From: Pseudomonas sp. | GTDB lineage: Bacteria > Pseudomonadota > Gammaproteobacteria > Pseudomonadales > Pseudomonadaceae | Direction: 5' to 3' | NCBI RefSeq assembly: GCF_030690725.1 | Contig: NZ_JAUYGD010000057.1 | Coordinates: 1-64,000 of the forward strand | DNA: 64,000 nucleotides | Shown here: piece by piece, positions 47,876 to 56,970 of the stretch | Layout: each line of letters begins with the position of its first letter | How positions within the stretch are numbered: position 1 is the stretch's first letter | Position numbers and translations under genes: made by a program | Notes under the pieces: generated by a model | Told to the model about the DNA's origin: nothing | Seen by the model: only the letters and a program-made list of their open reading frames with translations | Databases searched by the model: none

Positions 47876-48901
47876 CTAGCGGTCGCCGCGCTCGTACTTA
47901 TCGAGGGTATCGCTGGCAATCTGCCGGCCCAGCATGATCAGCTCCGGCGCCTTGTAGAACTCGAAGAAACGACATACCCGCTTGGGCACGTTGATCAGGA
48001 TGTCCGGCGGGTAGCCGGCGATCTTGTACTGGGCCAAGGATGTTTGCATCACCTCAAAGCTCTGGTTGATCAGCTCCAGCAGTGAGGCGGGGCCGCTGAG
48101 GTCGGCGACTCGCGAGCCGCTGGCGGATTTCGGCGCGGCGGGTTTGTCCAGGCTGCCGCGAGCGTTCTGCTGCCAGGGATTGATGGCTTCAGGCTGGACT
48201 GCATGGCTCTGGTCTTCCAGCAGAAGCAGTTCGTCGTCTTCCCCAGGTTTGCGTTTGAACGAGGGCAGGCGCGAGCCGAGTGAACTCATCAGCAGGTCGA
48301 AACGGCCCTTGAGCGCTGGCGCGCGTTCGATAATCGGTAGCTCGTAGTGTTGCTGATGGGCCGAGTTGAGGTTGACCGCGACGATTAAATCGCAGTGCGC
48401 GGACACCACCGGGACGATGGGCAATGGGTTAAGCAGGCCGCCATCGACCAGCATGCGCTTGCCTTGCACCACTGGGGTAAACAGGCTGGGTATCGCAGCT
48501 GAGGCGCGCATGGCCTGGTGCAGGCAGCCTTCCTGGAACCAGATTTCCTGCTGGTTGGTCAGGTCGGTGGCTACTGCGGTAAAGGGGATGGGCAGCTCTT
48601 CGATATTGATCTCGCCGACTATTTCGCGAATCTTGCCGAAGACCTTTTCACCGCGAATCGCCCCTAAGCGAAAGCTCACATCAAGCAGGCGCAGCACGTC
48701 CAGATAATCCAGGCTCTGCGTCCATTCACGGTATTCATTGAGTTTGCCGGCGGCGTAGATGCCGCCGACCACTGCCCCCATGGAGCAGCCGGCAATGCAG
48801 GCGATTTCATAACCGCGGGCTTCCAACTCTTCAATCACGCCGATGTGCGCATAACCGCGCGCACCACCGGAGCCCAGTACCAGGGCAATGCGCTTACTCA
48901 T
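47876..48901 (-). CDS. Patatin-like phospholipase family protein (RssA-like)
   Basis: About 341 residues from the ATG at 48901. It has the oxyanion glycine motif GSGGARG (10-16), the nucleophile Ser40 in GCSMG and the catalytic Asp in DGGLLNPLP, so the Ser-Asp dyad of patatin lipases is intact. The C-terminal ~100 residues form a charged extension. The start is uncertain because the best GGGGGA stretch lies 13 bases upstream; ATG codons at 48916 and 48919 are alternatives. Likely a cytosolic acyl hydrolase; substrate unknown. Confidence 0.88.
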   Translation of the reverse strand: MSKRIALVLGSGGARGYAHIGVIEELEARGYEIACIAGCSMGAVVGGIYAAGKLNEYREWTQSLDYLDVLRLLDVSFRLGAIRGEKVFGKIREIVGEINIEELPIPFTAVATDLTNQQEIWFQEGCLHQAMRASAAIPSLFTPVVQGKRMLVDGGLLNPLPIVPVVSAHCDLIVAVNLNSAHQQHYELPIIERAPALKGRFDLLMSSLGSRLPSFKRKPGEDDELLLLEDQSHAVQPEAINPWQQNARGSLDKPAAPKSASGSRVADLSGPASLLELINQSFEVMQTSLAQYKIAGYPPDILINVPKRVCRFFEFYKAPELIMLGRQIASDTLDKYERGDR

Positions 48902-49146
48902 CCTGACGTCCCCCATCACTATTTATCTCGCGAACATACGCGCCGTGCCGCGCGCCGCCAAGGCGCGATTTGCTAGTATCCAGCGCATTCGAGTTTACCC
49001 GCTGTGGCTGGCTAGAGCGGTTTCAGCAGTGTCGGCACTTTTCTCTGTTCTACGCGTCTTACTGGCTGTATTGATGCATCGCGAACATTGACGGCGATGC
49101 GTTGTGCTGCCGAGTCAATCGTCTGTCTATTTGCAGGAGTTACCTG

Positions 49147-49425
49147 ATGAAACTGTGGATCGTGTTGCCCATGCTGCTGTTGGTGCTAAGCGGTTGTGCG
49201 GGGAAAACGGCTTATCGCAACAGCTGCGCCAATCAGCTGGACGCCGCCTGGCGCGAGCTGGACCTGGCCAAGGCTGAGGGCTTTGCCGGTACGGTGAGTT
49301 ACTCCAAGGCGTTGTCGCTGCTGACGGCGGCGAAAACCCAGCAGCAGTTCGAGGGTTACAAGGGCTGTACGGCGAAGTCCGAGCGTGCCCGTTTCTATAT
49401 CCGTGAGTCGCGAGCAGGCCGCTGA
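49147..49425 (+). CDS. Small conserved lipoprotein
   Basis: This 92-residue protein has a signal peptide with lipobox LSGC (Cys17), then a short helical, charged mature domain with two further Cys that could form a disulfide. GCAGGAGTTACCTG precedes the ATG at 49147. Function unknown. Its stop overlaps the next start by one base (TGATG). The 245-base gap before it holds the divergent promoters for this gene and the patatin gene; I see no clear motif there. Confidence 0.78.
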   Translation: MKLWIVLPMLLLVLSGCAGKTAYRNSCANQLDAAWRELDLAKAEGFAGTVSYSKALSLLTAAKTQQQFEGYKGCTAKSERARFYIRESRAGR

Positions 49426-50033
49426 TGCAACTGGATTTCAGCGCACTCGAACCGCTCGAACGCTACCGCTGGCTGGCGTCGACCATCACCCCACGACCGA
49501 TTGCCTGGGTCTCCAGCCAATCGGCCGAGGGTGTTAACAACCTGGCGCCGTTCAGCTTCTTTCAGGTGATCAGCGATGACCCGCCGACCCTGATGGTCAA
49601 CGTCAATCACCGCGCCGATGGTGGCCTCAAGGACACCCTACTGAATGTGCAAGCCAGCGGCGAGCTGGTGATTCAGCTGGTGTCCTTTGCCCAGGCCGAG
49701 GCGATGAATGCCAGCGCGGCGGTGCTGCCCTACGGCATCAGCGAGTTCGAGCAGTGCGGCATCGCCAGCCAGCCTTCGCAGCGAGTCGCACCGCCTCGGG
49801 TGGCCGGTGCGGCGGTCGCCTTTGAGTGCCGGGTGGCGCAGATTCAGGCCTACCCGGCAGACAAGCCCAATTGCCATCTGATCTTCGCCGAAGTGCTGTT
49901 GGCGCATATCGACGATGCGGTGCTCAATGAGCAGGGCCGTATCGATGCGCACACGCTCGATCTGGTTGGGCGTCTGGGCGGCATGGCCTATAGCCGTACC
50001 CGCGATACCTTCGAAATGCGCCGCCCTGGCTGA
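49425..50033 (+). CDS. Flavin reductase-like FMN-binding protein
   Basis: This 202-residue split-barrel protein has STITPRPIAWVSSQSAEGVNNLAPFSFFQVISDDPP, the FMN-binding signature of the flavin reductase/DIM6-NTAB family (quoted in part only by key residues TPRPIAWVSS and NLAPFSFF). It probably binds FMN and may be a nitro- or flavin reductase; the partner is unknown. Coupled to the lipoprotein gene. Confidence 0.88.
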   Translation: MQLDFSALEPLERYRWLASTITPRPIAWVSSQSAEGVNNLAPFSFFQVISDDPPTLMVNVNHRADGGLKDTLLNVQASGELVIQLVSFAQAEAMNASAAVLPYGISEFEQCGIASQPSQRVAPPRVAGAAVAFECRVAQIQAYPADKPNCHLIFAEVLLAHIDDAVLNEQGRIDAHTLDLVGRLGGMAYSRTRDTFEMRRPG

Positions 50034-50036
50034 TGC

Positions 50037-50058
50037 GCGTGGCTGCCTGCGGCCACGC
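50037..50058 (+). other. Hairpin after the flavin reductase-like gene
   Basis: GCGTGGC (50037-50043) and GCCACGC (50052-50058), loop of 8, three bases after the stop. No T-run. Confidence 0.5.
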
Positions 50059-50111
50059 CTAGGCGCACGAATCGACGCAAAAGCGACCTCCGTTTAGCTA
50101 TTAGCACCATG

Positions 50112-50153
50112 CACCAGCCTGCTGGCTTGTCGCCAGCACGGCTGTGCTCCTAT
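50112..50153 (-). repeat. REP-like palindromic element
   Basis: On the minus strand it begins TAGGAGCACAGCC, followed by TGCTGGC-GACAA-GCCAGCA. A TAGGAGC head followed by a hairpin is the usual plan of Pseudomonas REP sequences. It is in the gap before the HBM chemoreceptor gene. Confidence 0.6.
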
Positions 50154-50215
50154 GTTGCCAATCTTGAATGCAGACAGCGCAGGGCTGTCTTGTGGTCATT
50201 CGGGCAGGGGGAGCT

Positions 50216-52180
50216 ATGTGGACTGTGGTGCAGCGGCGGGTCGCCAGTTTGAGCACGGCGAGCAAACTGGCCTCGGGCTTTGGCATTGTTCTGGCGCTCA
50301 CCGCGCTGGTGGCGGCCACTGGGTTTCTGGCGTTGCGCGATGTCAGTGCGCGTTCGACGCTGCTCGAACGCATGAGCGCGATCAATAGCCAGGTCATGCA
50401 GATCCGCCGTAGCGAGCAGGATTTCGTCCTCAGCAGCGATAAGCAACACGCCACCCGGCTGCACGAACAGGCGCAGCAGATTCTCGACGCCAGTGCTGCG
50501 TTGCAGGCCCAATTACCGCAAGCCGAGCGCGCCGGGCTGGAGCAGGTGGCCGAGGCCATGACGGCCTATCGCGCGGCCTTCGATCGCTATGTCGAGCAGA
50601 GCGACAATATGCACCTGTCGTTGGAAGCCGCCACCTGGCTGGTGGTGAGCGCGTCCAACAGCCTGGATTTGCTCAAGGATGGCTTGGCCGAAGATGGTGT
50701 CGATCTGCTCAAGAGCAGTCAGGGCCTGCAGGGCGCCGAGTCCGTGCTGCAGGCCGGGCAGATCAGTCAGGTGCATCAGTTGTTGCTGCGCGCGTTGGAT
50801 CAGGCCCGCGTGCTGCTGGAACAGAGCCGCAGCAGTGGCGAGGCGACCCCGGCCAGCATTCAGGAAGCCATCGACGCCCAGAAACTAGCCGGTGAGCTGC
50901 GTGATGCCATGGAGGACCCCGGTTATGCGGCGGTGCTGGCCGAGGTGATCGGCAACGTCAACTCCTTCAATGACCGACTCAATGAATACACCGGGCTGCT
51001 GCAGCAGCAAAAACGCGAATACCAGAATCTGGTGCAGCAGGCCGAGCGCATTCTGGCCCTGGTCGATCAGGCCTATGGGCGGCAGAAGGCCAGCCTGAAT
51101 GGGCAATTGCAGGCCAGTACCTGGTTGATCGTGCTAGCCACGGCACTGGCGCTGCTGATTGGTTTGCTGGCGACGCTGACCATCACCCTGCTGATCGTGC
51201 GCCCGCTCAAGCAGGTGATCGAGCAGGCGCGGCGCATTGCCGACGGCGACCTCAGCGTGCAGGTCGAGGTGCAACGTGGCGACGAGATCGGCCAGTTGCA
51301 GGCGGCCATGCAGGGCATGTCCAGCAACCTGCGCGAGATGGTCGGGCGCCTGCAGGGCGGGGTGCTGCAAATATCTGCGTCGGCGCAGTCGCTGTCAGCC
51401 AGTACCGAGCAAACGCGGCTGGGGGTGAATGGGCAGAAGGTCGAGACCGATCAGGTCGCTACCGCCATGAGCGAGATGACCGCCACCGTGCATGAGGTGG
51501 CGCGCAATGCCGAGGCCGCAGCGTCTTCCACCGAACAGGCGGATCGCCGGGTCAGCAGTGGCGTGACTGTAGTGCAGCAGACCCTGGAACGGATCAACCA
51601 ACTGGCCAGTGCCATGCAGACCACCACCCAGAGCATTGAGCGGCTCAGCCAGGACACCCAGCGCATCGATTCGGTGCTGGATGTGATCAAGAGCGTGGCC
51701 GAACAGACCAACCTGCTGGCGCTCAATGCGGCCATCGAGGCGGCGCGGGCGGGCGAGCAGGGCCGGGGCTTTGCCGTGGTGGCCGATGAGGTGCGCGCGC
51801 TGGCCAGGCGCACCCAGCAGTCCACGGCGGAAATCGAAGGGCTGATCGCCACCCTGCGTGAGGGCACGCGGCGCTCCGTGGCGGACATGCACCAGAGTGG
51901 CGTGTTGGTGACGCAGACTGTGGCGGATGCCAACCAGACCGAAGGCGCGTTGGCGGAAATCGCCGCAGCAGTCAGCCAGATCTTCGAGATGAACCAGCAG
52001 ATTGCTGCCGCCGCCGAACAGCAGACGGCGGTGGCGGAGGAAATCAGCCGCAGCGTTACCTCGATTCGCGATATTGCCGATCAGTCCGCGCTGGCCATGG
52101 ACGAGTCCGCCAGCTCGAGCATTCAACTGGCAGAACTGGGCCGCGAGCTGCAGGGCATGGCGGGGCGCTTTCGCTTGTAA
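50216..52180 (+). CDS. Methyl-accepting chemotaxis protein with HBM-type sensor
   Basis: 654 residues from the ATG at 50216, chosen for AGGGGGAG just before it. TM1 spans about 18-40; the ~260-residue all-helical periplasmic sensor has [16 protein letters not shown], the helical bimodular (HBM) pattern seen in McpS-type receptors for organic acids. TM2 is about 301-327, then HAMP and the signalling tip [19 protein letters not shown] near 495. Ligand unknown; an organic acid is a reasonable guess from the family. It converges on the P-type ATPase gene. Confidence 0.93.
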   Translation: MWTVVQRRVASLSTASKLASGFGIVLALTALVAATGFLALRDVSARSTLLERMSAINSQVMQIRRSEQDFVLSSDKQHATRLHEQAQQILDASAALQAQLPQAERAGLEQVAEAMTAYRAAFDRYVEQSDNMHLSLEAATWLVVSASNSLDLLKDGLAEDGVDLLKSSQGLQGAESVLQAGQISQVHQLLLRALDQARVLLEQSRSSGEATPASIQEAIDAQKLAGELRDAMEDPGYAAVLAEVIGNVNSFNDRLNEYTGLLQQQKREYQNLVQQAERILALVDQAYGRQKASLNGQLQASTWLIVLATALALLIGLLATLTITLLIVRPLKQVIEQARRIADGDLSVQVEVQRGDEIGQLQAAMQGMSSNLREMVGRLQGGVLQISASAQSLSASTEQTRLGVNGQKVETDQVATAMSEMTATVHEVARNAEAAASSTEQADRRVSSGVTVVQQTLERINQLASAMQTTTQSIERLSQDTQRIDSVLDVIKSVAEQTNLLALNAAIEAARAGEQGRGFAVVADEVRALARRTQQSTAEIEGLIATLREGTRRSVADMHQSGVLVTQTVADANQTEGALAEIAAAVSQIFEMNQQIAAAAEQQTAVAEEISRSVTSIRDIADQSALAMDESASSSIQLAELGRELQGMAGRFRL

Positions 52181-52196
52181 AAGCCCCCGCGAGCGG

Positions 52197-52217
52197 CTGC
52201 CGAGGACATTTCGGCAG
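52197..52217. terminator. Hairpin between convergent chemoreceptor and ATPase genes
   Basis: CTGCCGA (52197-52203), 7-base loop and TCGGCAG (52211-52217). It sits in the 53-base space between stops. No clear T-run, so a weak terminator at best. Confidence 0.5.
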
Positions 52218-52233
52218 GGCTCCGGGGCGTTTG

Positions 52234-54930
52234 TCATGGCTCCTGGCTGCATTTTAGTCGCTGCAACAGCCACTTCTCCGCTTCAACGCAGGCGCATACC
52301 CCCAGCGCTACCAGCAGGCACCAACCCCATGCGAATGCCGGCAGGGCGGCGGTGGCGAAGATCTGCTGCATGGCCGGCCAGTAGGTGAGCAGCAGTTGCA
52401 GGCTGAGCAACAGGCCGACCATGCTCCAGATCATCGGGTTGTCGCGTAGGCCGAAGTTCGCCGGTCCTTCGAGGCGACGGCTGCTGAACAGGTAACCGAT
52501 TTCGCAGGCAACCACCGCGTTGACCGCCAGGGTGCGGCTGCTTTCAAGGCTCCAGCCCAGCGTCTGGGTATAGAGGAACAGGCCCAGGCTGGCCAGGGTC
52601 ATCAGCGTGCCGATAAACAGCACGCGCCAGAGTAGATGCCGGCTGAGCAAATTGACCTTGGGGTCGCGTGGCGGGCGGCGCATCAGGTCGGCTTCTGCCG
52701 GCTCAAACGCCAGGGCCAGCGCCAGGGTTACGGCGGTGATCATATTGATCCAGAGAATCTGCAAAGGGGTGATCGGCAAGGTCAGCCCCAGGGCGATGGC
52801 CGCCAGCAGGATCATCGCTTCACCGCCATTGGTGGGCAGGATAAACAGGATGGTTTTCTTCAGGTTGTCATAGACCGTGCGACCTTCCTCGACCGCATGG
52901 GCGATGGTGGCGAAGTTGTCGTCGGCCAGGACCATCTGCGCCGCTTCCTTGGCCGCTTCGGTGCCCTTGATGCCCATGGCAATGCCGATGTCCGCACGTT
53001 TCAGGGCCGGCGCGTCGTTGACGCCGTCACCGGTCATCGCCACCCGCGCGCCGCAGGCTTGCAGGCGTTCAACCAGGCGCAGTTTGTGCGCCGGGCTGGT
53101 GCGGGCGAATACGTTGGTGGCAGGTAGCAACTGATCCAGCTGGCTGTCGCTGAGGTTATCGAGATCGACCCCGGTCAGCGGTTTGCCATCCCCCAGGCCG
53201 AGGCGCTGGGCAATGGCGCTGGCGGTGCCAGCATGGTCGCCGGTGATCATCTTCACCGCGATGCCGGCGCTGTGGCAGTCGGCGATGGCGGCAATGGCTT
53301 CCTCGCGGGGTGGGTCGAGCATACCGACCAGACCAAGCAGCACGTAATCGCCGTCCAGGTCCTGATAGTCGAGGGTCTGCTGCGGTTCGCCGAGCGGCCG
53401 AATGGCCAGGCCGAGCATGCGCAGCCCCTGACTGGCGCCGCTGTCCAGGGCCTGGTGCCAGTGGCGTGGGTCGAGCGGTTCGGGATGGCCATCGCGCCAT
53501 TGGCGGTTGCAGGCTTCGAGCAGGCGCTCCGGCGCGCCGATCATATAGATCAGGCCATGGCGGGCATGGTCATGGTGCAGGCTGGCGGTGCAGCGCTGCT
53601 CGGAACTGAAAGGGATGGCGTCGACCTGCGGCAGGTTGCGCGCCTCATGCTGCAGCTCCAGGCCGACTTTGCCGGCCAGGGTCAGCAGGGCGGCTTCGGT
53701 GGGATCGCCAGTGATGCTCCAGCCGTTCTCGCCGCTGCGCAGGCTGGCGTTATTGGCCAGCAGGCCGGCACGGGCCAGCTCGCGCAGGTCATCGGCGGCG
53801 TCCAGCTGGCACAGCTGGCCGTCATCGCAGTGAATACTGCCCTGCGGTGCATAGCCGACGCCATCGACGCTGTAATGATGGGCGGCGGTAAACACCTGCT
53901 GCACGGTCATCTCGTTGCGCGTCAGGGTGCCGGTCTTGTCCGAGCAGATCACCGTGACCGCGCCGAGGCTTTCAACTGCTGGCAAATGGCGGATGATCGC
54001 CCGGCGCTTGGCCATGCGCTGCACGCCTAGGGCGAGAATGATCGTCAGCACCGCCGGCAGGCCTTCGGGAATGGCCGCCACGGCCAGGCTGACTGCGGCC
54101 AGCAGCATGTCCTCGGCGCTGTAGCCGCGCAGCAGTACGCCAAAGGCAAAGGTCAGCAGCGCCAGAACGAGAATGCCCAGGGTCAGGTGGCGGGCAAATT
54201 TGGCCATGTCGACCAGCAACGGAGTTTGCAGGCTGACCACGTTTTCCAGCATATGGCTGATCTTGCCCAGCTCGGTCTGTTTGGCCGTGGCCACCACCAC
54301 GCCTGCGGCGCTACCGGCATTCACCAGGGTGCCGGAGTAGGCCATGCAACGGCGGTCGGCCAGGCTGGCTGCTGGCTCAACTGCATCCTGGTGTTTATCC
54401 ACGGGCAGGGATTCACCGGTCAGCGCAGCTTCATCAATGCGCAGGTCGCGGGTTTCCAGCAGGCGCAGGTCGGCGGGCACGCGGTCGCCAGCCTCCAGCA
54501 GCACCCAGTCGCCGGGCACCAGCTGTTCGGCGGCAATGCTGTGCACCTGGCCGTTGCGGCGCACCCGGCTTTCCAGGCTAAGCATCTGCTGAATCGCCAG
54601 CATGGCGTGCTGGGCTTTGCCTTCCTGAACAAAGCCGACCAGGGCGTTGATCAGCACCACGGCAAAGATCACCGCACTGTCGAGCCATTCGCCCAGCAGC
54701 AGGGTAAGCAGGCAGGCGCCGAGCAGGACGTAGATCAGCAGGTTGTGAAATTGCAGGGCAAAGCGCATTAACGGCCCGCTGGCCTGCTGTTGCGGCAGCA
54801 GGTTGAGGCCGTGCTCGCTGAGGCGCTGGGCGGCGTCGGCACTGTCCAGGCCTTGGACACTGCTGTTGAGGTGTTGCAGGCTTTGTTGCCCTGGCAGGGC
54901 GTGCCAGTCATGACCAGATGGCGCTTGCAT
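52234..54930 (-). CDS. Cation-transporting P-type ATPase (P2 type)
   Basis: This 898-residue protein has the N-terminal cation ATPase domain ([11 protein letters not shown]), TGES in [12 protein letters not shown]4 motif [12 protein letters not shown], phosphorylated Asp331 in [12 protein letters not shown] and [20 protein letters not shown], with about ten helices. PEGL plus the M6 motif [16 protein letters not shown] fits Ca2+-ATPase-like or broad P2 pumps. The ion is not certain. A near-match to an Anr/FNR box lies about 60 bases before the ATG. Confidence 0.94.
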   Translation of the reverse strand: MQAPSGHDWHALPGQQSLQHLNSSVQGLDSADAAQRLSEHGLNLLPQQQASGPLMRFALQFHNLLIYVLLGACLLTLLLGEWLDSAVIFAVVLINALVGFVQEGKAQHAMLAIQQMLSLESRVRRNGQVHSIAAEQLVPGDWVLLEAGDRVPADLRLLETRDLRIDEAALTGESLPVDKHQDAVEPAASLADRRCMAYSGTLVNAGSAAGVVVATAKQTELGKISHMLENVVSLQTPLLVDMAKFARHLTLGILVLALLTFAFGVLLRGYSAEDMLLAAVSLAVAAIPEGLPAVLTIILALGVQRMAKRRAIIRHLPAVESLGAVTVICSDKTGTLTRNEMTVQQVFTAAHHYSVDGVGYAPQGSIHCDDGQLCQLDAADDLRELARAGLLANNASLRSGENGWSITGDPTEAALLTLAGKVGLELQHEARNLPQVDAIPFSSEQRCTASLHHDHARHGLIYMIGAPERLLEACNRQWRDGHPEPLDPRHWHQALDSGASQGLRMLGLAIRPLGEPQQTLDYQDLDGDYVLLGLVGMLDPPREEAIAAIADCHSAGIAVKMITGDHAGTASAIAQRLGLGDGKPLTGVDLDNLSDSQLDQLLPATNVFARTSPAHKLRLVERLQACGARVAMTGDGVNDAPALKRADIGIAMGIKGTEAAKEAAQMVLADDNFATIAHAVEEGRTVYDNLKKTILFILPTNGGEAMILLAAIALGLTLPITPLQILWINMITAVTLALALAFEPAEADLMRRPPRDPKVNLLSRHLLWRVLFIGTLMTLASLGLFLYTQTLGWSLESSRTLAVNAVVACEIGYLFSSRRLEGPANFGLRDNPMIWSMVGLLLSLQLLLTYWPAMQQIFATAALPAFAWGWCLLVALGVCACVEAEKWLLQRLKCSQEP

Positions 54931-54988
54931 TCGATGTGCTCCAGCGCTGTTCGGGCCTTTAGCCTAAACACCACAAACGAGGTGGGTG

Positions 54989-55002
54989 TTGGCTTGGATC
55001 AA
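54989..55002 (-). promoter_or_regulatory. Degenerate Anr/FNR-like box upstream of the P-type ATPase
   Basis: On the minus strand TTGAT-CCAA-GCCAA matches nine of the ten defined positions of TTGAT-N4-RTCAA if R is taken as G, the second T being C. It ends 59 bases before the ATG. It could equally be chance. Confidence 0.35.
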
Positions 55003-55099
55003 TTGAATGGCTCACAAGTTCGTCAGTAAAGGTTTCCAGCCGCTATGCCGTGGCAACGTGGCGCAGTAGCATCGCCAATCTGTCTTAAAGGAGTGATAC

Positions 55100-56017
55100 A
55101 TGCGCGCCAAACTGGAAACTGTGCTGCAGACGGTCAATCAAGTGCTTCTGGGCAAAGAGCCGCAGGTGCGGTTGGCGCTGACGTGTTTGTTGGCCCAGGG
55201 TCATCTGTTGATTGAGGACTTGCCCGGCATGGGCAAAACCACCCTCAGTCACGCTCTGGCCAGGGTGCTGGGGTTGAGTTTTCAGCGCATCCAGTTCACC
55301 TCTGACCTGCTGCCCGGTGACATCCTCGGCACCTCGGTGTTCGACAAGGACACCGGGCAATTTATCTTCCACCCGGGGCCGATTTTTGCCGAGCTGGTGC
55401 TGGCTGACGAAATCAATCGCGCCACGCCGAAAAGCCAGAGTGCGCTGCTCGAAGCCATGGAGGAGGGCCAGGTGACCATCGAAGGCGCGACCCGGCCGCT
55501 GCCCGAGCCGTTCTTTGTGATTGCCACGCAGAACCCGGTGAGCCAGGGCGGCACCTTCGCCTTGCCCGAGTCGCAACTGGACCGATTCTTGATGCGTCTA
55601 TCGCTCGGCTACCCCGGCAAGGCCGCGGAAAAGGCCCTGCTGCTGGGCGACTCGCGGCGTTCTTTGCTGCCCACCCTGCCGGCGCTGTTGGATCACGCTG
55701 AACTGGCTCTGCTGCAGGCCGAAGTGCCTAAGGTGCGTGCCAGCGACGCGCTGATCGACTATGTGTTGCGCCTGGTCGATGCCACCCGCACCCAGCCGCA
55801 GTTTGCTTGGGGTCTGTCGCCTCGGGCCAGCCTGGCGCTTTTGGCGGCGGCGCGGGCCTGGGCCTTCCTCGCTGGACGCGATTATGTGATTCCGGAAGAC
55901 GTACAGGCCGTGCTGCCGTCGGTGGTTGGCCATCGCCTGCGCGAGCGCGCCGACCCGGCCGGGCATGGCGCGGGCAGCCTGGTGCAGTGGTTGCTGCGTG
56001 AGGTGCCGGCGCTTTGA
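55100..56017 (+). CDS. MoxR family AAA+ ATPase
   Basis: This 305-residue protein has Walker A LPGMGKTT (41-48), Walker B/sensor region LVLADEINRATPKSQSALLEAMEE and NPVSQGGTFALPESQLDRF, classic MoxR features. MoxR ATPases act as chaperones for proteins encoded next to them, here a DUF58 protein and TgpA. AAAGGAG precedes the ATG; the stop overlaps the next gene by four bases. Confidence 0.95.
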   Translation: MRAKLETVLQTVNQVLLGKEPQVRLALTCLLAQGHLLIEDLPGMGKTTLSHALARVLGLSFQRIQFTSDLLPGDILGTSVFDKDTGQFIFHPGPIFAELVLADEINRATPKSQSALLEAMEEGQVTIEGATRPLPEPFFVIATQNPVSQGGTFALPESQLDRFLMRLSLGYPGKAAEKALLLGDSRRSLLPTLPALLDHAELALLQAEVPKVRASDALIDYVLRLVDATRTQPQFAWGLSPRASLALLAAARAWAFLAGRDYVIPEDVQAVLPSVVGHRLRERADPAGHGAGSLVQWLLREVPAL

Positions 56018-56970
56018 TCGCCCAGCTCAGACCGCGCTGGAACCGCTGGCTGGCCCGGCGTATTCCGGCAGCCAGCAGTGTGCGCCTGAATCAGCGGCGG
56101 ATCTTTATCATCCCTAGCCGCGTCGGCGTGGCCTTTATGCTGGCGTTGTTGTTGATGCTGCTGGCCGCGATCAATTACCAGAACAGCCTGGCTTATGGCC
56201 TGACCTTTTTGTTGGCCTCGGTATTTGTCGTCGCCATTCTGCACACCTACCGCAATCTGGCCGGGATGATCCTCAAGGCCGGCAGTGCGCCGGCAGTATT
56301 TGTTGGCGAACCCGCCGGTTTTCGCGTGCGCCTGGAAAGCAGCCAGCGCCCCCATCAGGCCGTCAGCCTGGGTTGGCCACCGGCCGAATTGCAGACGCTG
56401 GATGTGCCGGCCGAGGGTGTGACCGAGTGCCAGTTAAACCTGCCAGCGATGCAGCGCGGCTGGCTACGGCCCGGTCGTCTGCGAGTCGAAAGTCGTTTCC
56501 CGCTGGGTATTCTGGTGGCCTGGAGTTGGGTCGATCTGGATCAGCGTGTGCTGGTTTATCCGCGGCCATTGCCCGGCGATCTGCCGCTGTCCGCCGGCGC
56601 GAGCCAGGATCAGGAAGAGGAGGGCAGTCGGCCCCATGGTCAGGGTGTGGACGATTACCAAGGGCTGAAGACTTATCAGCCGGGTGATTCCAAGCGACGT
56701 CTGCACTGGAAAGCCTATTCCCGTGGTCAGGGATTGCTGGTCAAGGATTTCGCCTCGATTACTGGGCGTGATCTGTACCTGGATTTCGATGCATTGGCCG
56801 GTGATGTCGAAACCCGTCTGTCGCTGCTCTGCCACTGGGTGCTGCAGCTGTCCGAGCGTCAGCAACCCTTTGCCCTGTGCCTGCCGGGCCAGGTACTGGG
56901 CGCCGATAGCGGCGAGCTGCACCGTGATGCCTGCTTGCGTGCATTGGCGCTGTTCGGGCGTGCGCCATGA
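56014..56970 (+). CDS. DUF58 domain membrane protein
   Basis: This 318-residue protein has two helices (about residues 36-78), then a soluble part with the DUF58 core RPHGQGVDDYQGLKTYQPGDSKRRLHWKAYSR (key residues GQGVDDYQGLK and HWKAYSR). DUF58 proteins are usually von Willebrand-like partners of MoxR ATPases; no full MIDAS is evident. Overlaps both neighbours by four bases, so it is the middle gene of a tightly coupled three-gene operon. The start is an ATT- or TTG-free ATG-type call: the overlap ATGA is replaced here by TTTGATCG, so the start codon is TTG at 56014. Confidence 0.85.
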   Translation: MIAQLRPRWNRWLARRIPAASSVRLNQRRIFIIPSRVGVAFMLALLLMLLAAINYQNSLAYGLTFLLASVFVVAILHTYRNLAGMILKAGSAPAVFVGEPAGFRVRLESSQRPHQAVSLGWPPAELQTLDVPAEGVTECQLNLPAMQRGWLRPGRLRVESRFPLGILVAWSWVDLDQRVLVYPRPLPGDLPLSAGASQDQEEEGSRPHGQGVDDYQGLKTYQPGDSKRRLHWKAYSRGQGLLVKDFASITGRDLYLDFDALAGDVETRLSLLCHWVLQLSERQQPFALCLPGQVLGADSGELHRDACLRALALFGRAP

